This document shows positions 28,059-37,235 of a DNA stretch of 64,000 nucleotides, piece by piece. The stretch spans positions 1 through 64,000 of the forward strand of contig NZ_BIXY01000018.1 of the NCBI RefSeq assembly GCF_008326305.1, in the 5' to 3' direction. The first letter of the stretch is position 1; every line of letters begins with the position of its first letter. Position numbers and translations under genes: made by a program. Below the pieces are notes generated by a model. That model was not told where the DNA came from and did no database searches. It saw only the letters and a list, made by a program, of their open reading frames with translations. Source of the stretch: Dictyobacter arantiisoli (GTDB lineage: Bacteria > Chloroflexota > Ktedonobacteria > Ktedonobacterales > Ktedonobacteraceae).

Positions 28059-29207
28059 TCATGATGGTTGAAGCGTCCCAAGCTGGTTAGCGGCGGATTC
28101 AGTGAACCAGAGGGCATGGTCTGGAGCTATGGCAATACCAAGTGGAGTGCTATTGGGCGTAGGAATGGGGTAGGAGGTGAAGCTTTTGCTGCTGATATCA
28201 AAGCGCATAATGGCGTTAGCGGCGGATACGGTAGCCCATAGTTCGTTGTTTGAGGGTCCTGCCACCAGACCATAGATTCCATTAATCCCCTTTCCGGTAG
28301 CCGGCGCTGGATAGATGGCGAAATTAGCTGTGTGTGGATTGAACTGAATGAGGTTTGAGGTGTTGAAGGTTGTAATCCACAGTGATCCATCGGGGCCACT
28401 GATGATTTCCATCGGGGACATGGCGATGGATTGTGCATCAGCTGGCAGATTGTAGGTGTGAAGTGCGCCAGTCTGAGAATCTAAACTGCCAATTTTGCCA
28501 GTTCCCGATTCGGTGAACCAGATAAGACCTTGCTTGTCGATGGTGAGGCTATATGGGCTAAGCGTCTGGGTGGTGCGCGGCATTGTCAATGGATAGTGAG
28601 TAAAGGTGCCAGTTTTACTATTGAGCATTCCCAATGCATCAGCATTCATTTCAGTAAACCAGATATTGCCCTTGTGGTCAGCAATCAGTTCATTGGGGGC
28701 AACGGGCAAGCTGAGTGTATGAGCTTTGTTGTTTTGATCAGTGGTTGTGATCTGAGGCAACTGATAGGTTGTGAAGTGCTTGCGCACGGGATCATAACAT
28801 CCAATATAGTTGGCACTTTGTTCAACATACCAGATACTGCTATCGGACGCTACCAGCACCCCCATGAGTCCACCCTGAGCATGCGGAGGATGAATCTGGC
28901 TGAACGCTTTGCTACGTGGATCAAAGCTGGTCAGATAGTTCTGGCCCATTTCACTGAACCAGACCCGCCCCTGCTGATCGATCGCTGGACGCATCAAGCC
29001 ACTTTTATCCTGCGGAAGAGGATATTCGCTGAATCTTCCACTGCCGCTTTCTAAATTGGCAGCCTGATTGCTCTGGACACTATGCGCTACCGGTTGGCTG
29101 AGCGTGGCTGCGGTGTCACGGCAAGCCAGCAGTAGTAGCGCGATTGCCAACAGGCAAATGGATAGATATCCATGCATAAGAATGCGTTTTTTGTTGGGGC
29201 TATCCAA
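28059..29207 (-). CDS. Virginiamycin B lyase-like beta-propeller lipoprotein
   Basis: A 382-residue exported lipoprotein: residues ~4-30 hold a basic n-region, a hydrophobic core and a lipobox (LLLLAC), predicting lipidation on Cys. The rest is a beta-propeller of repeated blades such as NIWFTEMNADALGML, LIWFTESGTGKIGSL and ALWFTESAANQLGTL, the streptogramin lyase (Vgb)/NHL pattern. Real Vgb linearises streptogramin B, but many proteins with these blades are not lyases, so the activity is unproven. The apparent start is TTG 29207, with GGATAA upstream, three bases after the mtaB stop. ATG 29177 is an alternative. It is probably co-transcribed with mtaB. Confidence 0.82.
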   Translation of the reverse strand: MDSPNKKRILMHGYLSICLLAIALLLLACRDTAATLSQPVAHSVQSNQAANLESGSGRFSEYPLPQDKSGLMRPAIDQQGRVWFSEMGQNYLTSFDPRSKAFSQIHPPHAQGGLMGVLVASDSSIWYVEQSANYIGCYDPVRKHFTTYQLPQITTTDQNNKAHTLSLPVAPNELIADHKGNIWFTEMNADALGMLNSKTGTFTHYPLTMPRTTQTLSPYSLTIDKQGLIWFTESGTGKIGSLDSQTGALHTYNLPADAQSIAMSPMEIISGPDGSLWITTFNTSNLIQFNPHTANFAIYPAPATGKGINGIYGLVAGPSNNELWATVSAANAIMRFDISSKSFTSYPIPTPNSTPLGIAIAPDHALWFTESAANQLGTLQPS

Positions 29208-29210
29208 TAG

Positions 29211-30716
29211 TTATCCAATATAGGTTCCATGAACGCCATCGTCAACCAGATAGTCGAGACGAGCGTTAACAAGAGTATGTTGCCAGCCATCCGCATTTTC
29301 CGGCAGACCATTGACTTCAACCCGAATATAATTGTCGGTTAAACCTTCCCATTTGCCACGCTTGAATTGCTCAATCAAAACGGGAATAGTTTGTCCTAAG
29401 AATTGTTCGCGAAACTGACGGCTATGAATCTCATGTAAATCGAGCAAACGTTGGCTGCGCGCCTTCTTATCAACATCCTTAATCTGACCACGCATACGCG
29501 CTGCTGGTGTTCCCTGCCGGGCCGAGAAGCGGAAAACATGGGATTTCGCAAATGCTAGCTCCTGAGCCAACTGATAGGTTAATTCAAAATCTTCATCCGT
29601 CTCACCAGGGAAGCCTGTAATAATATCCGTGCTGATCGCAATCCCAGGGACCATTTGCTTGGCAGTCATAATAATGGTGCGATAGCGCTCGCTATTATAG
29701 CGACGTGCCATCCGACGTAGAATCACATCCGAGCCACTTTGCATAGGCAGGTGCAGATGACGGCACATACGTGGATCAGCCCACATCTCCAGCCACTCTA
29801 ACTGAAAATCTTCCGGCTCAAGCGAAGAGACACGAATACGAGGAATCTCGGTCTCGCGTAACAGGGTCGCAATCAAATCACCAAGATCCAGTTTCTCATT
29901 CTCATCAGGATGATAGTCTCCCAGATGGATGCCAGTTAATACGATTTCCTGGTAGCCCGCCCGCGCTTTGCGCTGTACATTTTCAACTACAGACGCAATA
30001 CTGCGGCTGCGGGATTTACCACGTACATAGGGCACGATACAATATGTGCAGCGATTATCACAGCCATCCTGAACTTTCATTTGTACACGTGTGCGTGAAA
30101 AGATGCGGCTGTTTGCCTGTTCGGTCATCTGTGCGCTATCGGTAAATGGAGACAATTGAGCGGGATTATCGGGTAGAGGCTCATCCTCTTGAACCTGGAA
30201 GCTCAATACATTATCACTTCCGATATGTTGTGTATCCAACGCTAAAACAGGTAAAGCTGTCCGTCGTGGAGCTTTTTCCGCGTCTGTTATGGCTGAAGGC
30301 TCCATCACCCCTTCCGTAAGGGAAGGCGCGGCTACCTCCTCCTGACCCAACGTATTCATCTTCTCGCGAATAGTCGTAATTAAATCATCCTTGCCAGTAT
30401 TGCCCACAACCAGCTTTACACCTGGCAAAGCCGCTACCCCCTGCGGATTTAATTCGGCATAACAGCCAGTGACCACGAGAAGGGCGTCAGGTTTGCGACG
30501 ATAAGCCTGAGCAATCAACTGGCGTGAACTCCTATCACCCAGATGAGTCACAGTGCAGGTGTTCACAATATAAATATCCGCAGACTCCTCGAAGTCGCGT
30601 TGTGCGAAGCCAGCAGCACTCATCTGATCGCTGATGGACTCACTATCTGCCTGGTTGACCTTGCAACCCAGGGTTGTAACGGCAAACGTCGTTTCCTGTG
30701 CTAATTTCTCGGACAT
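29211..30716 (-). CDS. mtaB: tRNA ms2t6A methylthiotransferase MtaB
   Basis: A radical SAM methylthiotransferase that converts t6A37 to ms2t6A37 in tRNAs. The 501 residues contain the UPF0004 N-terminal domain with three cluster-binding Cys (TLGCKVNQADSE, VNTCTVTH, VVTGCYAE). The radical SAM motif is GCDNRCTYCIVPYVRGKSRSR, and a C-terminal TRAM-like stretch ends the protein. The usual length is about 430-450. The excess is an insertion of ~80 residues (~118-200) between the two catalytic domains, rich in acidic and Ala/Pro residues. The ATG at 30716 is preferred to GTG 30722. Vgb-like lipoprotein lies directly downstream. Confidence 0.93.
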   Translation of the reverse strand: MSEKLAQETTFAVTTLGCKVNQADSESISDQMSAAGFAQRDFEESADIYIVNTCTVTHLGDRSSRQLIAQAYRRKPDALLVVTGCYAELNPQGVAALPGVKLVVGNTGKDDLITTIREKMNTLGQEEVAAPSLTEGVMEPSAITDAEKAPRRTALPVLALDTQHIGSDNVLSFQVQEDEPLPDNPAQLSPFTDSAQMTEQANSRIFSRTRVQMKVQDGCDNRCTYCIVPYVRGKSRSRSIASVVENVQRKARAGYQEIVLTGIHLGDYHPDENEKLDLGDLIATLLRETEIPRIRVSSLEPEDFQLEWLEMWADPRMCRHLHLPMQSGSDVILRRMARRYNSERYRTIIMTAKQMVPGIAISTDIITGFPGETDEDFELTYQLAQELAFAKSHVFRFSARQGTPAARMRGQIKDVDKKARSQRLLDLHEIHSRQFREQFLGQTIPVLIEQFKRGKWEGLTDNYIRVEVNGLPENADGWQHTLVNARLDYLVDDGVHGTYIG

Positions 30717-30854
30717 ACTCACTCTACTAGTTTCTGGCTTATCTATGAACGCATCATAGCTCTATAACACAATCCCTTATCATATATGGCCTGATTATAA
30801 CGCATCATGCCCCACTTGGGTAGGCCCTCAGGCTTACCCAGGTGAGTCTTCAAT

Positions 30855-32882
30855 TTATCGCAGGTAGTTTGCGAACCAGTCGAGAATGTGCTGCAAACGG
30901 ATCTGACGCAGTTTCGGATGTCCTCCACGCGAGAGGCCATGGCTCTGCCCTTCGAAGCGGACAAATTTGACTTCACGTCCCATCCATTTAAGGGCCGCGA
31001 AGAGTTGTTCAGCCTGCTCAATATTACAGCGCAGGTCTTGCTCACTATGCATAATCAGTAGAGGAGTATGAATGTTCTGAACGTACGATATAGGCGACAT
31101 GTGCATATATTTGTCCAGTCCTTCCCAGGGAGTGGTATCAAGATTGTTTTCAGATAGATCCCAACCCACGTCACTGCTCCCAAACATAGTTGCCATATTG
31201 CTGACACAACGGTCAGTAATCGCGACTTTGAAGCGATCATAATGACCAACCAGCCAGTTGGTCATGAAGCCACCGTAGCTGCCTCCAGTGACTGCCAACC
31301 GTTGCTCATCGATATATCCCTGGCGAATAACAGCATCCATACCCAGCATGATATCAATGGAGTCTTTCTCACCCCAGGCCCCCAGAACAGCGGCCGCAAA
31401 ATCATAACCATAACCCAGGCTCCCACGTGGATTACAGTAAAAGACAACATACCCCTGTGCGGCTAATAACTGCATTTCATGGAAGAAGCCATAGCCATAT
31501 TGTGTATTAGGTCCGCCATGAATCTCGACAACCAGCGGATATTTTTGGCTGGGATCAAATTGAGCAGGCTTCATGATCCAACCTTCAATCTCCCAATCAT
31601 CAACGCTGGCATAGGTGATACGCTCGGGCGACGACAATGCCAGCTTGTCAAACAGGCGATCATTGGCATGCGAGACACGTTGCAATTCACCATTTACCTG
31701 TACCGGGCGCACAAAGATTTCTTGCGCATGGGTCGGATCACCAATTAACAGGACCAATTTTTGTGTCGCCCGATCAATGCTGAAGTCGCGTACATGAATG
31801 TCTCCTGGTGTCAGGACCTGTGGCTGCACATTCTCGCCATGGCTGGAAAGACCAAAAACCTGGGTAGCCCCCCGATAAGAGGCCAGTACATAGAGGTTTT
31901 CTCCGTCCAATGACCAGGCCGGAGGCGGAGCCAGATGCTCATCACCGATATCTGAATTGGTAAAGTCTACACAGGCTCCAGCGAAGTCACCTGATAAACA
32001 GGTTGGTGTCACGCGTTGTGCATCGGCAGCTACACGGTAGACATATGCCTGTCCCGCCGAGTGTAGCTTAGCTTCAGCGAGGAAGGCAAGCGAACGACCA
32101 TCTGGGGACCAGGACGGCGAGAAACAGGAAAGCTGGCTATCAGTCAAACAGCGCAACTCAGCATTTTGTAGAGTCAACACGTAGACATCATTGCCCAAAT
32201 GCACCCAACGATCATCACTACGATTGGAGGTGAAGGCAATACGCGTTCCCTCGGGAGACCAGCACGCTTCGCCATCATCCCAATCCCCATCAGTTAATTG
32301 TTTTGGCTCACCGCCGGCACGATCAATCAAAAAAAGATGGGATCGGCGCTCATTGATAAACCCCACACCATCAAGGCGATACCAGAGGTTCTCTATGACG
32401 CGTACTTTCGGTAGAGGTTTTCCATCAATTGTTTCTTCGTCTTCAGGACCAACTGCTGCATTAAAAACCAGTTGCTGACTATCGGGTGACCAGGCAGGAG
32501 CGGATGCGCCATGCTGCATAAAGGTCAACTGCTGCGCCTCACCACCATCAGTCGGGAGGAGCCAGATCTGAGGCTTCCCTTTGCTCCGCTTCTTCTCACC
32601 GCTGGACTCTTTCCCCTGGGCATCGCCAGCACGCTCGGATACAAAGGCCAGCCAGCGCCCATCAGGCGACCAGACAGGACTATGTGCATTGGCGGGACCA
32701 CTTGTAAATTGTCGACTGGCACCATCCGTCAGCGAAGCCATCCAGAGCACTGAATGATACTCATGTTTTTGCGCATCAATCTGCGTCTCAACATAAGCGA
32801 CGCGCTGTCCATCAGGCGAGATACGTGGACGGCTCAGGAACTTCAAGGCATAAAGATCATCAACAGTAATGGCTCTTCCCAT
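30855..32882 (-). CDS. S9 family peptidase (acylaminoacyl/dipeptidyl peptidase)
   Basis: A 675-residue cytoplasmic serine peptidase of the prolyl oligopeptidase family. Residues ~1-410 are a WD40/PD40-like beta-propeller with repeated 'SPDG.r.aF' blades (ISPDGQRVAYV, SPVWSPDGRWLAF, PSWSPDGRSLAF). Residues ~420-675 are the alpha/beta hydrolase domain: YPLVVEIHGGPNTQYGYGF oxyanion region, nucleophile Ser in VTGGSYGGFMTNW, then Asp in MHSEQDLRCNIEQAEQ and His in FEGQSHGLSRGGHP. AAAGGGG precedes the ATG by 8 bases. Such enzymes trim N-acyl or dipeptide residues from peptides. It appears monocistronic. Confidence 0.93.
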   Translation of the reverse strand: MGRAITVDDLYALKFLSRPRISPDGQRVAYVETQIDAQKHEYHSVLWMASLTDGASRQFTSGPANAHSPVWSPDGRWLAFVSERAGDAQGKESSGEKKRSKGKPQIWLLPTDGGEAQQLTFMQHGASAPAWSPDSQQLVFNAAVGPEDEETIDGKPLPKVRVIENLWYRLDGVGFINERRSHLFLIDRAGGEPKQLTDGDWDDGEACWSPEGTRIAFTSNRSDDRWVHLGNDVYVLTLQNAELRCLTDSQLSCFSPSWSPDGRSLAFLAEAKLHSAGQAYVYRVAADAQRVTPTCLSGDFAGACVDFTNSDIGDEHLAPPPAWSLDGENLYVLASYRGATQVFGLSSHGENVQPQVLTPGDIHVRDFSIDRATQKLVLLIGDPTHAQEIFVRPVQVNGELQRVSHANDRLFDKLALSSPERITYASVDDWEIEGWIMKPAQFDPSQKYPLVVEIHGGPNTQYGYGFFHEMQLLAAQGYVVFYCNPRGSLGYGYDFAAAVLGAWGEKDSIDIMLGMDAVIRQGYIDEQRLAVTGGSYGGFMTNWLVGHYDRFKVAITDRCVSNMATMFGSSDVGWDLSENNLDTTPWEGLDKYMHMSPISYVQNIHTPLLIMHSEQDLRCNIEQAEQLFAALKWMGREVKFVRFEGQSHGLSRGGHPKLRQIRLQHILDWFANYLR

Positions 32883-33097
32883 GTGTAATCCCCTTTGTTA
32901 GAAGTTTTTTTAATGTTATCCACTGGCACCCGGGCAAAGCTTCCACCTATCCCCACACCACAAAAAAAGCCCGCAGTCTACATGCACATTAGCGGCATAT
33001 ATACTACGGGTATATTAACATAGCCTATCAATAAACATGCTTTCGACGATAGCGCTTTACTGACCTGGCAAACAATTCCCTCTTCTAAAAACAAGGA

Positions 33098-33955
33098 TCA
33101 CGTACGGCGACGACGGCTGCTACGACGATCACGCTCCAAAGCAAGATCAAGCGTCTCATGCAAACGTTCAAAATCATCCACATCCAACTGAAGCTCCACC
33201 GCAGGGAGATCCTCAGGACGAGAGCGTCCCTCCTCGAACAACTGCAATACCATCACCAGCTCAACCTCACTCAGTGTCAGCAAGCCATCCTCAGTAGGAA
33301 TTTCCAGGGCCTGCTCAAGCGTATCATCCTCGTCGTCATCTTCATCAGCATCAGTGCTGGCACGTGGAATAAACTCGATATTTGTCCGCGCGCACTTCAA
33401 ACGGCTCGAAATCTTCAGTGCATCGGTTGACATCTCCTCAGCCAGCTCCCGTACAACCTCCATCATCTGCACAAAAGCATCCTGCAGTTGCTCCAAAGCA
33501 TCTTCATCGCTATCGGCATCCAACTCATGCGTTAATTCGGAGCTATTAGGACTGCCTATTGTCGCATCAGGGAGGCGCTGTCGAGCCAACTCATTTAACT
33601 GCTTCAGTGCTTGAGCAAAGGCTGGAGAAAAAGCACTGCTATCGCGTTCCGCAGGCTTGGCATCTGCCTCATGATTATGATCAGTATGAAGCGCGGCAGA
33701 CAGATCATCATCTCCATCATCATCGTCGTCATCTTCATCATCATCGTCATCAGCATCCAACCCCAGTGCAGCCTCAATTGTGATAATCTGCTGGTGGAGG
33801 AGCTCCGCCACTTCGCGTGAGAAGTAAGTGATAACCCGTGCCTGGCGTGATGCTGCGAGTAATTGAAACTGCGGCCAGTCTCGATAGCGTTCACGGCCAC
33901 GCAGATAGCGAACTTCAACGATACCTAGCGTGTCCAGCCGCAACGAAATTTCCAT
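33098..33955 (-). CDS. Hypothetical acidic protein with Asp/Glu runs
   Basis: A 285-residue protein I do not recognise. The N-terminus (~1-62) looks globular. At ~66-84 there is an almost pure Asp run (DADDDDDEDDDDDDGDDD). A second acidic run (DADEDDDEDD) lies near 200. Between and after them are helical, Leu/Glu-rich segments (LEQLQDAFVQMMEVVRELAEEMS, LSEVELVMVLQLFEEG). The C-terminus turns strongly basic (ALERDRRSSRRRR). GAGGAGG precedes the ATG. The charge pattern could suit a nucleic-acid- or chaperone-associated factor, but there is no direct evidence. Confidence 0.65.
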   Translation of the reverse strand: MEISLRLDTLGIVEVRYLRGRERYRDWPQFQLLAASRQARVITYFSREVAELLHQQIITIEAALGLDADDDDDEDDDDDDGDDDLSAALHTDHNHEADAKPAERDSSAFSPAFAQALKQLNELARQRLPDATIGSPNSSELTHELDADSDEDALEQLQDAFVQMMEVVRELAEEMSTDALKISSRLKCARTNIEFIPRASTDADEDDDEDDTLEQALEIPTEDGLLTLSEVELVMVLQLFEEGRSRPEDLPAVELQLDVDDFERLHETLDLALERDRRSSRRRRT

Positions 33956-34517
33956 GACTTCCTCCTCATAGACCGAACGAACCGGCTATTTCATCTCTTT
34001 GTAAAGCGCCCACCAGATAATTTTCCTTCTGTATATGCTGTAGCATCTCATAGGGGCACAGGCGAGTGCGCATCGCAGCAAAAGATATAGATATCATCTA
34101 TGTGAAATATCACCTCAACAAGTAGTACCAGGATATTCTCAACAATGCTATACGTCTGCTTATTATCCATCTCATTTCACTTTTCGTACACCCTGCACGC
34201 TACCCAGAGAATGAACAGGGTGAAGCACCACCTATGCGATCAATAGAACCGCAGAGCACTGGCATCAGGCGAGGCCAGATACGAAGAGAAAGTGAAAAGA
34301 ATACAGCCTGAACATAGCTTGCTTCAGAATATACGACAACATCATATCACAATGGGCATGAATTGATACAATTCTTATCTTCAGTTTCTTTTATTCAGCT
34401 CCAAATACGGTTGAGGAAAATTCCAGAGTGGAGAGCCGACTCCATGGCTGGCAGCAAGCTGATAAATCAGTGGGGGAATTTTACTATCTTGTCGTAGTTA
34501 AGTGTGCAAAGTCATCT
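33956..34517. other. Intergenic region without a recognised gene
   Basis: About 560 bases between two divergent-to-tandem minus-strand units. I find only weak inverted repeats (ACCCTG at about 34190 with CAGGGT at about 34216) and no gene, promoter consensus or repeat family. Confidence 0.35.
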
Positions 34518-35062
34518 CTATATATATCTTCTTAACAGAAAACTCCTTCTCGATGCGCTATCAACGCCATGCAACAATCCATTCAAGAAGCACAGCAAGG
34601 CCAATAGCAGAAGCGCGATAACACCAGATTGTGCCAGCCAGCCCCCTTCAGCGGTGATGCTCCCCGCAAAGACTGCGATGCCCACTACCACTAGCTGTCC
34701 CAACAGTGCCACAACGCGCATGAGCCGTTGCGCCTTTGTTCTCTGTGCCTCAGGAATAAGAAACTTCCAGATGAACTGCGCCAGAAAGATGCTGATAAAC
34801 AGGACACTCCCCAATCACGCCACTGTCCCCACAGTGGCACAGTGGCGTGATTGATCGCCCAATACGCCAGGAGGATCGCCAGCAAAATCAAGATTGGCTG
34901 ACGCTCTATCAGCATCACCAGGAAAGTCAGCAGGACAAAGAGTACGAGAAAGGAGATCCAGGAGGGATATGGCAGCCGTGTGGATAGAATAATCCCTTGT
35001 AGACAGGTGAGGGATATGGCAGTTAGCGCAACAGTATAGAATAGCAGTGTCAAACGCCCCAT
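34518..35062 (-). pseudogene. Frameshifted integral membrane protein gene
   Basis: Two overlapping minus-strand frames each encode hydrophobic segments. 35062-34816 gives MGRLTLLFYTVALTAISL...AINHATVPLWGQWRD with about three membrane helices. 34814-34518 gives GSVLFISIFLAQFIWKFLIPEAQRTKAQ...LLLALLCFLNGLLHGV with about three more. Reading from the first frame into the second needs a -1 shift at the GATTGGGGAG stretch near 34817, giving one protein of ~180 residues. Beyond that point the first frame continues into low-quality sequence. A single-base deletion or sequence error is the simplest explanation. A perfect 14-bp inverted repeat (34813-34826/34839-34852) lies right at the junction. The family is unknown. 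Confidence 0.55.
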
Positions 35063-35099
35063 TTATATATAAATTTGAAATTATAAAATGATGTGCTTC

Positions 35100-35128
35100 T
35101 TGACAAAAAACACATCGCCACTTATACT
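35100..35128 (+). promoter_or_regulatory. Promoter of the leader-ABC exporter transcript
   Basis: TTGACA (35100-35105) and TATACT (35123-35128) are exactly 17 bases apart. Transcription would start near 35135, about 45 bases before the leader reading frame and 355 bases before the first ABC gene. Confidence 0.85.
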
Positions 35129-35178
35129 CTTAAGAGCGCATCAAGCGTTCAAAAGCAGAAAGAAGGAATCGTCAGTAT

Positions 35179-35298
35179 ATGAACAGTAAAGCATTAAATG
35201 GCTGGATGCAGTGTTATGACCGTCGTATCCCCGGTGGTCTCATCTGTGCCCATAGCCATGCCATGCCCTGTTTACGGAGGCTCCTGAGCATCCTCTAG
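35179..35298 (+). CDS. 39-residue leader peptide before ABC exporter
   Basis: ATG 35179 to TAG 35296-35298 encodes 39 residues, beginning MNSKALNGWMQCYDRRIPGG and ending LICAHSHAMPCLRRLLSIL. AAGGA lies ~11 bases upstream, and a strong promoter precedes it. A terminator hairpin with a 7-T tract follows 29 bases after the stop, and the two ABC exporter genes follow that. This order is the one known from Bacillus subtilis bmrB-bmrC-bmrD, where ribosome stalling on the leader controls read-through. The RIPGG followed by a Cys-containing tail would also fit a double-glycine exported peptide, but the exporters lack a C39 peptidase domain. That reading is therefore less likely. Confidence 0.6.
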   Translation: MNSKALNGWMQCYDRRIPGGLICAHSHAMPCLRRLLSIL

Positions 35299-35326
35299 CC
35301 CCGACAAATAACAGCAGCACGTTTGA

Positions 35327-35363
35327 CTGTGGACACCCTCAAAGACTGGTCCACGGTTTTTTT
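35327..35363 (+). terminator. Attenuator terminator upstream of ABC exporter genes
   Basis: CTGTGGAC (35327-35334) pairs with GTCCACGG (35349-35356), one G-U included, and seven T residues follow (35357-35363). It lies between the leader reading frame and the first exporter gene, so it must be bypassed for exporter expression. Confidence 0.8.
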
Positions 35364-35489
35364 ATGCCCTCTTTATGACCTTAACCGACCAAATCTTCTA
35401 ACGACCGTGGCCCCCGTCACATTTCTTTGTATTGTCCGAAAGCCCTGGCTTTCCATCTACGAAATTGACATGACAGGAAAGGAATACTC

Positions 35490-37235
35490 ATGCGCATCCC
35501 GTTTAGAGAATACAAGGATCTTCTCTTACGCTATCTGTCACCGCAACGCATGCAGGTCCTATTATTAGGGAGCCTTCTCTGTGCAGAGATTGCCTTGCAA
35601 CTCATCGATCCCCAATTCTTACGTATCTTTATCGATACGATTACATCCGTCGGTCCTCAACCATCGTTGATGGGCATCGCGGCACTCTTTATTGGCATCG
35701 CCATTGCACAACAACTGGTCACGGTCGGAGCAACATATATCAGTGAGCGCGTTGGCTGGAAGGCTACAAATGCCCTGCGTGCCGATCTGGCCCTTCATCT
35801 CATACGTATGGATATGTCCTTTCACAAAGTTCATACACCAGGAGAGTTGATCGAACGGGTCGATGGAGATGTCAATGAACTGGCAAACTTCTTCGCTCGT
35901 TTCGTCACCAAAATTCTCGGCGGAACGCTCCTGCTCCTTGGTATCCTGATCATCCTCTGGTCAATCGAATGGCATGTCGGCCTGGCCCTGACCATCTTCG
36001 CCTTGATCACGCTATTCGGCATCACCAGTACACGCGGCCTCGCCACGCAGCCCTGGAAAGTATATCGGCAGGTCACGGCTGATCTGTTTGGTTTCCTTGA
36101 AGAACGCCTGCGTGGCACCGAAGATATTCGTGCTAATGGGGCCCGGTCCTATGTGCTGCGGCGTCTGTTTATGCTAACACGTCAACGTCTAGAAACAGGC
36201 AAGCGTGCGCGTCTCATCTCATCGATTCCCTGGAGCCTGCCGACCTTCTTCTTTGCTATGGCCTATATCATCGCCTTTGTCTTGATCGCCTGGCTCTATC
36301 CAGCCAGAATCATCAGTATCGGGACAGCTTTTCTCATCTATTACTATACGCAACTCCTGGCACAGCCTATTATGTTGATCTCCCATCAGCTCGATGATTT
36401 TCAGAAGGCGACTGCCAGCATCGCGCGTATCGGTGAACTTCTCAATACGCCCAGATACATAACTGACGGACCGGGGGCAATCTTGCCCGCCGGGCCACTC
36501 TCAGTATCCTTTGAGGGGGTAGAGTTTGGCTATGGCGAAACTGACATGATACTCAAGAATATTAGCTTTGAGATGAAGCCCGGTGAGGTCATGGGAATAT
36601 TAGGCAGGACGGGTAGTGGCAAAACAACACTCACGCGTCTCCTCTTCCGCCTCTATGATCCCGCTGCTGGCTGTATCTATCTGGGAGGGCAACCAATCAA
36701 ACAGGCAGGTGTTGCTGATCTGAGGCGCCATATAGGTATTGTGACGCAGGAAGTACAACTATTCCATGCTACAGTACGCGATAATCTCACCCTCTTCGAT
36801 CATTCTATTGCTGACAGCCTCATTCACCAGGCACTCGCAGATATGGGACTCACCGGGTGGTATGAAAAGCTCGAGCAGGGGCTGGATACGATGCTGGCAG
36901 CCAATGGGGGAGGACTCTCAGCGGGCGAGGCTCAACTGCTGGCCTTTACGCGCGTCTTCCTGCGTGATCCAGGGCTGATCATACTGGATGAAGCTTCATC
37001 CCGCCTCGATCCAGCGACCGAGCATCTGATCGAGACAGCAATGGATAAGCTCCTCAGTAACCGAACTGGCATCATTATTGCCCATCGTCTGGGGACCATC
37101 AAACGCGTTGATACCATCCTGATCATGGAAAACGGTGAGATCAGCGAATACGGCCCACAACAAGAACTGCTGGCGAAGCAACACTCACGCTATGCAGCGC
37201 TACTCCGTACAGCCAATGAGGAGGTACTGGCATGA
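35490..37235 (+). CDS. ABC exporter half-transporter, subunit 1
   Basis: A 581-residue half-transporter: six membrane helices (~18-310), then a nucleotide-binding domain (~340-575). Walker A is [12 protein letters not shown], Walker B with catalytic Glu is [13 protein letters not shown], and the H-loop is IIIAHRL. The ABC signature is degenerate, [13 protein letters not shown], where LSGGQ is usual. It overlaps the next gene by 4 bases (ATGA). With the partner's changed Walker B, this points to a heterodimer with one weak ATP site. Such pairs usually export drugs, peptides or lipids; the substrate is unknown. AAAGGA lies 7 bases before the ATG. Expression is likely set by the upstream leader/terminator. 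Confidence 0.9.
   Translation: MRIPFREYKDLLLRYLSPQRMQVLLLGSLLCAEIALQLIDPQFLRIFIDTITSVGPQPSLMGIAALFIGIAIAQQLVTVGATYISERVGWKATNALRADLALHLIRMDMSFHKVHTPGELIERVDGDVNELANFFARFVTKILGGTLLLLGILIILWSIEWHVGLALTIFALITLFGITSTRGLATQPWKVYRQVTADLFGFLEERLRGTEDIRANGARSYVLRRLFMLTRQRLETGKRARLISSIPWSLPTFFFAMAYIIAFVLIAWLYPARIISIGTAFLIYYYTQLLAQPIMLISHQLDDFQKATASIARIGELLNTPRYITDGPGAILPAGPLSVSFEGVEFGYGETDMILKNISFEMKPGEVMGILGRTGSGKTTLTRLLFRLYDPAAGCIYLGGQPIKQAGVADLRRHIGIVTQEVQLFHATVRDNLTLFDHSIADSLIHQALADMGLTGWYEKLEQGLDTMLAANGGGLSAGEAQLLAFTRVFLRDPGLIILDEASSRLDPATEHLIETAMDKLLSNRTGIIIAHRLGTIKRVDTILIMENGEISEYGPQQELLAKQHSRYAALLRTANEEVLA

Noticed and set aside
33710-33760. Tandem microsatellite-like CATCATCGTC repeats
   Set aside because: They are simply the codons of the Asp-rich run in the 33098-33955 gene.
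34813-34852. Programmed ribosomal frameshift signal
   Set aside because: The inverted repeat lies upstream, not downstream, of the shift site, and no X-XXY-YYZ slippery heptamer is present in frame.
35179-35298. Double-glycine bacteriocin precursor exported by the ABC pair
   Set aside because: The ABC proteins lack an N-terminal C39 peptidase domain, and the promoter-leader-terminator order fits attenuation better; kept only as a minor alternative.
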